Below, piece by piece: positions 16,896-24,242 of a stretch of 64,000 nucleotides of DNA (position 1 is the first letter of the stretch; the number at the start of each line of letters is the position of its first letter). The stretch comes from GWF2-38-69 sp965228125 (lineage in GTDB: Bacteria; Verrucomicrobiota; Lentisphaeria; Victivallales; GWF2-38-69). A model generated the notes under the pieces. It saw only the letters and a list, made by a program, of their open reading frames with translations. It was not told the origin of the DNA and did no database searches. Location of the stretch: the NCBI GenBank assembly GCA_965228125.1, contig OZ245791.1, positions 62,001-126,000 of the forward strand, in the 5' to 3' direction. Made by a program: the position numbers and the translations under genes.

Positions 16896-17971
16896 TCAGA
16901 TTTGGATTTTCGGTGGAAGGGGTGTTTGGATTTGTTGAGTCAGGCATTTTGTAGTCATCTCCAATTTAGTTTGTATTATTTCAATTTCGATTTTGCCCAA
17001 CCCTCCAAGAACCCACGACTTCCACCGCGCTAAATACCGAGAAACAACCTCTATGGTTTCATCCCGTGACCGTTGTTTTGGCTCATAAAGCCTCTTCGAT
17101 ATGTTAGCTTTGAGATTATCAAGTGTCTTCTTTGCTATTTCCAACCCGTTAGGGGAAAATTTGTATCCAAGAAACTCGAAACCTTTCTCTGCTCGCCCTA
17201 TAAATGTCTTGTCCTTAGCGAGTTTGAGCTTTAACTTTCCGATTAAATTATAGAGTTTCCTGACATATCTTCCAGTCTGAAAACGGTTTTTTGTAAAAAT
17301 TATTATATCGTCCATGTAGCGGCAGTAGTATGCTCCTTTTTTAGCGCTGAAATATTCATCAAGAGATTTCAGATAGAGAGTGCCAAGGAGCACAGAAAGC
17401 GGATTTGACCTGCTAATTCCGCGACGTTCGTTGTTTGTGATATAATACCCCTCAAAATAGGTGGTTCTTTTCAGGAATTTATAAATCAGAGAAAGAACGA
17501 TTTTATCCTTGATGTTTTCACCAAGCTTTTCCATGATACTTTCATGGTTCATTGAGGCGTAATAACTCCTGATGTCGGTTTTTATTACATACTTGTAGGA
17601 ATATTTCCGGAGACATACTTCCCTTACTGCTCCTTTTAAGCCGCCATGCCCTTTGAAGTTAGAGCAGTTTTTTGAAACTGTTTTACTGAAAAAGCCTCTC
17701 AGGACAATGTAAAGAGCTGTAAGAACTATGGAATCCCTTGCGCACCACGATTCAATGTTTTCACCGTCTTTTTGGAACTTTCTTACAACATCAAAGGTGT
17801 ATGCGCCCGAAGTTACATCACGTTTGATACTTTCTTTTTCTTGTTCCCAGTTTGCTCTTAAATCCCATATATCGTTGTTGCAGGAGAATTTCTCCCTTTT
17901 GCGGCAAAGGAGGCGAAAAGCAAAGTCCAGATTTCCATCTGAACAAACATGAGAAAGCAGATCTCTCTCAT
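16896..17971 (-). pseudogene. Reverse transcriptase, start displaced by a (GA)4 tract
   Basis: A near-complete reverse transcriptase of about 355 residues is encoded. Conserved parts in order are RDSIVLTALYIVL, NFKGHGGLKGAV, KTDIRSYYASMNH, RGISRSNPLSVLLG, the catalytic YMDD, and KTFIGRAEKGFEFLGY with a basic C-terminal helix region. It resembles the group-II-like bacterial RTs with an 'LSPLxG' motif rather than DGR enzymes. The natural ATG at 17971 overlaps the B2 stop (ATGA), but it is out of frame: the start is followed by GAGAGAGA, and three GA units instead of four would give MRDLLSHVC in frame. The long frame is otherwise uninterrupted; the ATG at 17552 is internal. It may be a pseudogene, a slippage-controlled gene, or a sequencing error. 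Confidence 0.8.
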
Positions 17972-18411
17972 GTATAATACGAAACCTCCTTGTAGTTATG
18001 CCGGCAATCGCCTCCTGTTACGATTATATCCCCGCACTGGAGCCAGGCATGGGCGATGAGTTTCTTTTTGTCATCTTTCCCTACTCCGAAATAGAGAGTG
18101 GTAACTATTTTCCTTCTCTTGAGAAGCTGTTTGGCAGAAATAGCATCGACATAGCAGGTGCATTTCCAAGGGACGACTTTACCTATTTTAAGCACATAAT
18201 TCCTCGTCTTCCTGAGCTGAGAGAGAGTTTTTCTGTCAGTAAGGGCTGAATTTTTCATATGCACTCCAAGAAAAGGTTTTATGGCCTTAAATGGCAGAAA
18301 CCATATCATGAGCCGTGAAGTAAAAAGCCAAAGGAGAGTTTCGGCAAGAAGAACTTTGTCGGCTCTTTTAATCTTTCCGGGAATCTTTAGTAATGTATTC
18401 ATTGCAGGCAA
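17968..18411 (-). CDS. Lasso-peptide B2-type transglutaminase-like leader protease
   Basis: This 147-residue protein matches the transglutaminase-like (Transglut_core3) B2 protease of lasso biosynthesis, which cuts the leader before cyclisation. The catalytic triad is visible: Cys86 in TCYVDAISAKQLLKRR, His121 in LIAHAW, and Asp128 in CGD. Length and the 'C...LLKRR...FGV...AHAW' order are typical. It follows the PqqD-like B1 gene by about 30 bases, the usual split-B arrangement. Its stop overlaps the displaced reverse-transcriptase start. B1, B2, a Cys2-less cyclase and an exporter together make lasso the best explanation. Confidence 0.86.
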   Translation of the reverse strand: MPAMNTLLKIPGKIKRADKVLLAETLLWLFTSRLMIWFLPFKAIKPFLGVHMKNSALTDRKTLSQLRKTRNYVLKIGKVVPWKCTCYVDAISAKQLLKRRKIVTTLYFGVGKDDKKKLIAHAWLQCGDIIVTGGDCRHNYKEVSYYT

Positions 18412-18442
18412 ATCAAGTTTCCAGTTTCAAATTTTAAATGCC

Positions 18443-18733
18443 CTAAGGATTCGAAACAGTAAAGATATTCTCTTCAGCCATCTTTGAGATAAACAAAGCT
18501 GACTCTTTCCGGCAAGTTTCCATCGGCACATCGTATTCGCTTTTGAGTATGGCGCAGAGGTCCCCGAATGATACAGACTTCTTTTCTTCCATGATCTGCC
18601 AGATCCTTGAGGCAGTATCGTTATAAGTCTTGTACTCCCCTGTCTTTTCATCCATGGTAACTATTTCGCTGTCCAGGCAGGCCGACAGAGTATTGGGAGA
18701 AATGTTAATTATTGATTTCCTTGTTAATTCCAT
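18443..18733 (-). CDS. PqqD-family RiPP recognition element (lasso B1-type)
   Basis: This 96-residue protein has the PqqD-like fold pattern: an N-terminal strand region (DSEIVTMDEKTGEYKTYNDTASRIWQ) followed by helices (SFGDLCAILKSEYDV). PqqD-like RREs bind precursor leader peptides and deliver them to the B2 protease. AAAGAGG lies upstream of the ATG. It is directly before B2, and an unusual structured leader lies ahead of it. A general PqqD chaperone is the alternative, but the context is clear. Confidence 0.88.
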   Translation of the reverse strand: MELTRKSIINISPNTLSACLDSEIVTMDEKTGEYKTYNDTASRIWQIMEEKKSVSFGDLCAILKSEYDVPMETCRKESALFISKMAEENIFTVSNP

Positions 18734-18800
18734 TTTTGTTACCTCTTTGAAATTATAAATTTAAATTATTCTATTGCCGTTTTGATTTTCGAAATTATCC

Positions 18801-18885
18801 GGTAGGGATGGCTCTCCGAGTAGTCCGTTCATGAAAGGTGACCACCGTTACCCTGCGCCGCCCTACCTGTGACCAAAAACAGGGT
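18801..18885 (-). ncRNA. Candidate structured 5' leader upstream of B1
   Basis: Read on the minus strand, a 7-bp stem GGTAGGG/CCCTACC (18801-18807 with 18861-18867) encloses further pairings, GTGGTC with GACTAC and CTC-gga-GAG. A second hairpin, CCTGT...ACAGG (about 18865-18884), shares bases with the main stem, so two folds could compete. I do not match it to a known riboswitch or tRNA. It lies in a 186-base gene gap and could be a regulatory leader or a separate small RNA. Confidence 0.45.
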
Positions 18886-18912
18886 ATAAAAATTCGATAA
18901 TCATTTCGTCAA
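18883..18912 (-). promoter_or_regulatory. Possible sigma-70 promoter for the B1/B2 leader
   Basis: On the minus strand TTGACG (18907-18912) and TATACC (18883-18888) are separated by 18 bases. Transcription would begin within or just before the structured leader. The match is moderate. Confidence 0.35.
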
Positions 18913-18919
18913 TAGTATA

Positions 18920-19477
18920 TCAATTTTTGAGTTTGCCTTTCGAACCGGTTTCAGTTTTTTTATAAAAATGTTTAACAATAAAATCACAGAAAAAGTCATG
19001 AAAGATCAATACCCTGAAATACCTTCGCCTGTAAGTTGCCTCATCAAGGCTTTCAAGTTTAAGATGATTTAATATCTTTGCCAGTTTTTTTGCAGGTAGT
19101 CCTTTGAGTTCATCAAAATTATTTGTCTCGTCAATAAGCTGTCTATGCATCTTGACTGCCTTAGCGGCAATTCCCATAGCATTTTGAAAATCTATCTCCT
19201 TTCTGCGACATTTTCGTATTAGTTTGCAGACAAAAGAAGAGCATACTTTGGGGCGAACACATGTTGAATAGATGATGCATCCCGAATCACTGAAGTACTT
19301 GCATGGCAATTCAAAAAAATATCTGTCATCTATTTTAATAAATCCGAAATCTTTTGTATATATCTTTTCTTCTTCTTCAGTAGAATTAGCCTTTAGAAAA
19401 AGAGCTCCGTTGCAGCACAAACCACACTGAATGCATATGGCCTGTTCCTGGTTTATCGCGTTAGAATTATTATTCAT
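18920..19477 (-). CDS. YkgJ-type cysteine-cluster protein
   Basis: This 185-residue protein has the CxxCGLCC start of the YkgJ/Fe-S zinc-finger family (CIQCGLCCNG, about residues 16-25), then CKYFSDSGCIIY and a CVRPKVCSSFVC cysteine group, so it probably binds an iron-sulfur cluster or zinc. Biochemical roles in the family are mostly unknown. It lies 9 bases after the sulfotransferase stop and precedes the B1 leader. A redox or metal-dependent peptide tailoring role is conceivable but is only inference. Confidence 0.75.
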   Translation of the reverse strand: MNNNSNAINQEQAICIQCGLCCNGALFLKANSTEEEEKIYTKDFGFIKIDDRYFFELPCKYFSDSGCIIYSTCVRPKVCSSFVCKLIRKCRRKEIDFQNAMGIAAKAVKMHRQLIDETNNFDELKGLPAKKLAKILNHLKLESLDEATYRRRYFRVLIFHDFFCDFIVKHFYKKTETGSKGKLKN

Positions 19478-19486
19478 ACATCATTA

Positions 19487-20350
19487 TTAGCTAAATATTA
19501 AATTGCCATTACAGTCAATATACCCGAATTCCAGCATGACTTCACGGTGATTTTCTATAAGGAGAGCAATCTGTTCGGCAGTCAGGTGCTTTTTCCATGT
19601 GGCTATTCTCCCCTCGCGGAAAAAATATTCGGCCTTGAGTGGTTTTTCATGGAATCCGTTCTTCTCTTCCTGCTTGCGCAAGACATCAAAACTTGAAAGC
19701 TCAATGGCAGTTCTTATTTCCTCATCAGTTTTATTGAGCTTTAAGAAGTTTGCTGATTTCTTGAATGTCTCGAAGGTATTGAGCTTCATATCTTCATATC
19801 TCATTACGCAGACATCAATAGGGGCTTTTGTCCAGCTCCTTGCATGTCCGCTCCAGCTAAGGTGATGCTGATACAGCTGATTAGCGATTCCCCTTATGTT
19901 CGGGCAGAGACAATAATTCTCATCAGCCATGCCCTTAATCATTTTATCAAGCGGACAGGAGTTGTGGTAAGAAAATGAAACAGCCACATCCAGAGGGTTC
20001 CTGATAAAATAGATCGCCCCCATTGTTGAATCAGGAGGGAATATCCATTCGCCGTCTGCGTTCTTTGTGAAGGCATCATGTACTTTGTGATAGGATGTTT
20101 CTTCAGAATTTTCAGCAATCATACTAAACACATGCGGTCGCAGATTCTGTATCTCGTCTCTGGTTAAATCTGATGCTTCCAGTCCGGTATAATCGTCAAA
20201 GATACTCCTGCAACTGGCTATTGGTGTTCTTTCAAGATCATTAATATCAGGGGCTTCTTTGGTCCCTTTGAGGAGATTGGAAAGAAAAATCCTGAACCAG
20301 GTGTTCCCTGATTTCGGGTAAGACGCAAGCCATACAAGATTCTTCTTCAT
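19487..20350 (-). CDS. PAPS-dependent sulfotransferase
   Basis: This 287-residue enzyme belongs to the sulfotransferase_1 fold. The 5'-phosphosulfate loop is YPKSGNTW (11-18) and the 3'-phosphate region is IRNPLDVAVSFSYH (about 122-136). It should transfer sulfate from PAPS to a hydroxyl. The gene abuts the kinase gene without a gap, so both are probably one transcript. Its donor can be made by the local CysD, CysN and CysC. A peptide target in this cluster is the natural guess; a lipid or saccharide target is not excluded. Confidence 0.92.
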   Translation of the reverse strand: MKKNLVWLASYPKSGNTWFRIFLSNLLKGTKEAPDINDLERTPIASCRSIFDDYTGLEASDLTRDEIQNLRPHVFSMIAENSEETSYHKVHDAFTKNADGEWIFPPDSTMGAIYFIRNPLDVAVSFSYHNSCPLDKMIKGMADENYCLCPNIRGIANQLYQHHLSWSGHARSWTKAPIDVCVMRYEDMKLNTFETFKKSANFLKLNKTDEEIRTAIELSSFDVLRKQEEKNGFHEKPLKAEYFFREGRIATWKKHLTAEQIALLIENHREVMLEFGYIDCNGNLIFS

Positions 20351-21256
20351 CTACAAAATACCTTCGATGGCTTTTACGACTGAGTCAATCTCGCTCTTTC
20401 CTGAGTTCGGCCTTGAAAGTTCAAAGACAGGCCTTTTGACCAGGGTTGCCAGTGTTCTGAATCGCAATGATTCCTGGTTCAGTCCTTTTATAAACCTTCT
20501 CCTGTAAGTCTGCCTTTTGAGCAAAAAGAGTTTTTCCTGTTCCTTTTCCACTTCTTTTATGCCGTATTCATCCTTATTATGGGAGGAAATATTGATTATC
20601 CTGTCTATCGGATATGAACCAAATGAACTCTTATGGCCTGTCTTATAATAAAATTTTTCCATCGTCTCCCTGACTCTGGGCAGATCATCCTTGTATTCCC
20701 CAAGAAAATTCAAAGAGTTTCTCCAAAGCTTGAGTTCCTTATAGAAAGGCACGGCATAACAGCTTCCTTCTTTGAATAAGACAGGGCAAATATCATCTGA
20801 AATTATGCTGAACTGCTTAAGTTTATTCATGGCAGCGACCGTAGTTGATTTTCCGGCTCCTGAGACACCTGTAAAAAGAATCGCTCCATTAGAAGAAAGC
20901 ACTCCTCCTGCATGAAGAGGAAGAAAACCGTTCATGATAAAATACGCACCGAAACATGAACCGGTCAGGAAAAGTTCAATTGCTCTTGGGTCTGCTCCAG
21001 ACTGAGGGTCAATAACAATTTCATTCCTGTTTTTAATATAATAACTTGCAACATTCCTTACTTTGAGAAGGAATTCATTCTGCGAGGCCTGATAGCAAAC
21101 CCCTGAATCCAACGGATTGTCTATTGACAGGGGAGTCTTCCCTATGGTTATTCTGCAGTCTGCTTCCTGCTCTTTGTCGTCTGAATGCATTAAAGAGGGC
21201 AACTCAATTTCAGACTCCAGGGCACTGCCGCACAAATCATATATAAATCGTCCCAT
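20351..21256 (-). CDS. HPrK-like peptide kinase (lasso K-type)
   Basis: This 301-residue protein has the C-terminal HPr-kinase fold without a normal HPrK N-domain. HAGG (115-118) precedes the P-loop GVSGAGKST (130-138), and an acidic SDD pair (154-155) follows, matching the family's metal site. Kinases of this type phosphorylate a serine of lasso precursors in paeninodin-like clusters. Here it starts the minus-strand array and is divergent from the nucleotidyltransferase gene, with which it shares an upstream region of about 80 bases. Confidence 0.85.
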   Translation of the reverse strand: MGRFIYDLCGSALESEIELPSLMHSDDKEQEADCRITIGKTPLSIDNPLDSGVCYQASQNEFLLKVRNVASYYIKNRNEIVIDPQSGADPRAIELFLTGSCFGAYFIMNGFLPLHAGGVLSSNGAILFTGVSGAGKSTTVAAMNKLKQFSIISDDICPVLFKEGSCYAVPFYKELKLWRNSLNFLGEYKDDLPRVRETMEKFYYKTGHKSSFGSYPIDRIINISSHNKDEYGIKEVEKEQEKLFLLKRQTYRRRFIKGLNQESLRFRTLATLVKRPVFELSRPNSGKSEIDSVVKAIEGIL

Positions 21257-21338
21257 TAAATATTTCCTGTGTTTTTACTTTGATATGCAAAGAGTTAGTT
21301 TAAACTTAATGATAATAATTTCAAAATCTAAAGGAATA

Positions 21339-22463
21339 ATGGAAAATATTTTTCTAAAATTAATTCAAGTTCTGAAGGGAATTGAGAGTAAAGAGGGAGG
21401 AAAGCACTCTTTACTGCAAATTGCTGCTCATCACCGGGTATTCCCTCACATATCGGCTCAAGAGAAAGAACTGAAAAATTATCTCTCGGAAAATGAATTT
21501 AAAAAAATTGCTTCTTTAAGTAAGGCCAATAAAAACAGCGCTATCAGAAGATTAAATGAGCTGAGGTTTCTACTTAATTTATTCTCTGCTAATCATATCT
21601 CTTTTATTGTCCTAAAAGGAATTCCGCTTTCTGTTGAACTCTATGGAGATATCGGGATGCGCCCGTCTAAAGACATAGATATCCTGATAAAGAAGGAGGA
21701 TTCCCTAAAAGTCCTTCATCTTATCAAAGACAGCCACTCGATTGATTGCGACTTCTACATCAAATATGCTCATCACTTCGCAATAAAAAATAAGACTAAT
21801 AAAGTTTGTACCGAAATACACACAAGGCTATGTGACAATAAGCATCTTCTTGCTGGGTTAGACCCCTTTGATAATACAAGGATAATCCAAATACTGGATT
21901 TAAGCATACCTGTTTTATCATATGAGAATAACCTGTTCTTTCTTTTTGTTCACGGAGCAAGACATAAATATTTCAGGTTGATGTGGCTGGCTGATATTTA
22001 CAACCTCTGCTCAAAAAAGGAATTCGATTTGCAAGAGTTGCTGAAGTTATCTGAACAATACGAAGTAACAAGAATAGTCGTGAGCTCCATAATTACCTGT
22101 AATGAAGTCTTTGGATCAATCACAAATATGCAGCTTCTCCTCGAAAATCACGCAAAGAAAGACAGAAAGATAAATCAGATTGTCAGAATGAATATTTGCA
22201 CTATGAATTCGATGCTGGTTTCTGGACTTGACCGGCAGCCTTTGTTTTTAGAGATTAGAAGAAAGTTTTCTGATATGAAGCACATGCTTCTTTTGAAAGA
22301 TGGCGTCAAGTATAAGTTTGATATATGGGAAAAGAACTTCTTTGCCAAACATAATGCCGTAATATTGCCTTTACCTGAAAAACTTCATTTCCTCTACTTT
22401 TTTCTGCACCCTTTTCTGTGTTTTTACAGATGGTTTAATGGCAGATATATAAGAAAAAGATAG
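21339..22463 (+). CDS. Nucleotidyltransferase of the NTP_transf_5 type
   Basis: This protein of about 374 residues matches the nucleotidyltransferase family found beside HPrK-like kinases in lasso clusters. The core motif is IVLKGIPLSVELYGDIGMRP followed by KDIDILIKKED, giving the G(S)..DxD pattern of the polymerase-beta superfamily. I chose the ATG at 21339, preceded by AAGGAATA; an earlier frame start would overlap the divergent kinase gene. Its product could attach a nucleotide or sugar phosphate to the peptide, but no activity is proven by sequence. Confidence 0.8.
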   Translation: MENIFLKLIQVLKGIESKEGGKHSLLQIAAHHRVFPHISAQEKELKNYLSENEFKKIASLSKANKNSAIRRLNELRFLLNLFSANHISFIVLKGIPLSVELYGDIGMRPSKDIDILIKKEDSLKVLHLIKDSHSIDCDFYIKYAHHFAIKNKTNKVCTEIHTRLCDNKHLLAGLDPFDNTRIIQILDLSIPVLSYENNLFFLFVHGARHKYFRLMWLADIYNLCSKKEFDLQELLKLSEQYEVTRIVVSSIITCNEVFGSITNMQLLLENHAKKDRKINQIVRMNICTMNSMLVSGLDRQPLFLEIRRKFSDMKHMLLLKDGVKYKFDIWEKNFFAKHNAVILPLPEKLHFLYFFLHPFLCFYRWFNGRYIRKR

Positions 22464-22475
22464 AAAAAACTAAGT

Positions 22476-23021
22476 TCAACCCAGAATCATTTTTAAGATT
22501 GTTTCTGCTGCCTCCCCTGCACTGCATCTGGTTGTATCTATCTTCAAATCCGGGCTATCTGGTTTCTCATACGGAGAACTGATTCCTGTGAATTCAGGAA
22601 TATTTCCAGCTAACGCTTTTTCGTAAAGGCCTTTTGGATCCCTTTTGATGCAGGTCTCAATATCAGCATCAACGAATATTTCGAAAAAGTTATCTTTTTC
22701 GATAATTTCAGAAGCCATTTTCCTGTCCTTGATAAAAGGGGAAATAAATGCAGCTATAACCATTACTCCAGAGTCATTAAGTATCCTGCATACTTCCGCA
22801 GAGCGTCTTATGTTTTCTGATCTGTCCTCCGGTGAAAAACCGAGATTGTTATTAAGCCCTTTCCTTAAAATGTCGCCATCCAGAATATAAACATTTATAG
22901 ACATATTAGTCAGCTTTTCTTTCAAGGCATTGGCAATCGTGGTTTTGCCAGAACCGCTTAACCCTGTAAGCCAGATAGTTAAGGAACGGAAGCATTTTTT
23001 ATTTTGCAGTGTTTGATTCAT
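22476..23021 (-). CDS. cysC: Adenylyl-sulfate kinase
   Basis: This 181-residue kinase phosphorylates APS to PAPS. All main motifs are present: P-loop GLSGSGKT (20-27), LDGD (47-50), GFSPEDRSENIRR and FISPF (92-96), and KGLYEKA near the C-terminus. It is complete, in contrast to the decayed kinase domain attached to CysN. It converges with the nucleotidyltransferase gene 12 bases away. Its place at the edge of the cluster with a sulfotransferase implies it supplies the sulfation donor. Confidence 0.96.
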   Translation of the reverse strand: MNQTLQNKKCFRSLTIWLTGLSGSGKTTIANALKEKLTNMSINVYILDGDILRKGLNNNLGFSPEDRSENIRRSAEVCRILNDSGVMVIAAFISPFIKDRKMASEIIEKDNFFEIFVDADIETCIKRDPKGLYEKALAGNIPEFTGISSPYEKPDSPDLKIDTTRCSAGEAAETILKMILG

Positions 23022-23036
23022 TCCAACAAGAATTGA

Positions 23037-23222
23037 ATAGTTTTTATCAATAAAGCAAACAATACTATCAACTCACTGATAACTCAAGATAGTTTCTATT
23101 CTCATACAGACGATATAAGAGGGGACGGAGTACACTTGTCTACTGACTATGCAAAAAACCCAAAGACTGTTATAGATCACACTCTGAGTTTCTTCGACAT
23201 ACCCGCTACTCCTTTAAAGTAG
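23037..23222 (+). pseudogene. 3' remnant of an unidentified gene
   Basis: A frame of 61 codons open from a stop, lacking a good start, has protein-like sequence (RGDGVHLSTDYAKN, TVIDHTLSFFDIPA) and a natural stop. It may be the end of a lost hydrolase-like gene; I cannot assign it. Confidence 0.3.
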
Positions 23223-23264
23223 AGGGTAATGTCTTCGTATTTAAGTGTTAATATCCGTAAGAGC

Positions 23265-24044
23265 CTATTCGTCATTTTTTTGTAATTTAGCGCTGCCTGA
23301 AACTTTCTGTTCTATTTTGGCAGGATTTCCCTTGTAAGTAATTTTGCCTGAGCCGCTAACATTTACGTCTAAAACTTCAGAAACATCTACATTGACATTA
23401 CAAGAACCGGAACTGTCAATATTTGTTATTTTAGAGCTAAAGTTCAATGCGTTATACTTTCCCGAACCACTGATTTCAATTTTTTGTTTATCTGTTGTTC
23501 CACTAAGTATAGATATTTCGTTACTTCCTGAGACTTCAGAAGAGACAGTTTTTGCAATTAAATTTTGAATTGTAATTTTGTGACTCCCTGAACTTTTTAT
23601 TACTAAGTCGTTTGAGACAATGATGGGTTCCTGAGAGTTGAAATTCCCGCTTCCGCTGAGTTTGATTGAAAGTTTATCTGTTTTAATAGAGGTAAGCACT
23701 TTTATTGCAGCAGCGCCATGGGCTGAAATAGAATTTAAATCTTTAAATGTAATCCAGAAAACAGCGTCATCTGACGAACTGAACAGTCTTTCAAACCAAG
23801 ACATATTGCTTTTAATTATCAATTTTCCATTTTCTGTTTCTGCTGAAATATTCTTAAGTACACTACTATTTCCTTCAATAGTTAAAGCTTCAGCAATACC
23901 TTGCTTTAAATAAAAAGTTCCAGGGTATTTGATAGAAATACAGTTAAAATCCTTCACGTCTCTATTCATAGTTGTTGTTTCTCCCATCATAGAAAAACCA
24001 AACATTCCTGCAATTAGCATTAATGACAGCATTCTTTTTTTCAT
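23265..24044 (-). CDS. Exported DUF2807-like (GIN domain) protein
   Basis: This 259-residue protein has an N-terminal signal peptide (MKKRMLSLMLIAGMFGFSMM) and then a beta-rich domain with repeated SGSG/SGS steps, resembling the DUF2807 'head GIN' beta-helix family. Such proteins are thought to be on the cell surface or in the periplasm, with no known enzyme activity. It stands alone between the biosynthetic cluster and an APC transporter. Confidence 0.75.
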   Translation of the reverse strand: MKKRMLSLMLIAGMFGFSMMGETTTMNRDVKDFNCISIKYPGTFYLKQGIAEALTIEGNSSVLKNISAETENGKLIIKSNMSWFERLFSSSDDAVFWITFKDLNSISAHGAAAIKVLTSIKTDKLSIKLSGSGNFNSQEPIIVSNDLVIKSSGSHKITIQNLIAKTVSSEVSGSNEISILSGTTDKQKIEISGSGKYNALNFSSKITNIDSSGSCNVNVDVSEVLDVNVSGSGKITYKGNPAKIEQKVSGSAKLQKNDE

Positions 24045-24242
24045 GACACCCTCTCTAAAAATTTAACTTTACTTAATGTGCTTATTTACTCTTCTGCTAA
24101 AATAGTTCAAATTATAAGTATTTCCGTAGGTATCTTTTTTTTTGTTTGCAAACTTCTGCATTTTTTATGGAGTCGTACAAGACATTAGGCTAAACTTTAG
24201 TGTTTAGTTTTAAAATCTAAGTACTTTTTCTAGGAAAAACAT

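Noticed and set aside
16267..17226. Template/variable repeat pair of a diversity-generating retroelement
   Set aside because: The two copies differ at all bases, not just at adenines of one copy; the RT lacks the DGR-type motif; no target gene with a variable C-terminus was seen.
18784..18831. Small peptide MNGLLGEPSLPD... on the minus strand as precursor
   Set aside because: It overlaps the structured leader, has no ribosome site or leader region, and no acidic residue at the right ring position after an N-terminal glycine of a core.
18801..18867. tRNA gene (7-bp outer stem)
   Set aside because: The interior lacks a T-loop GTTCRA box and proper D- and anticodon arms on both strands.
18801..18885. 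Retron msr/msd RNA for the reverse transcriptase
   Set aside because: It is separated from the RT by two lasso genes, and the RT does not look retron-type; no inverted priming-G arrangement was recognised.
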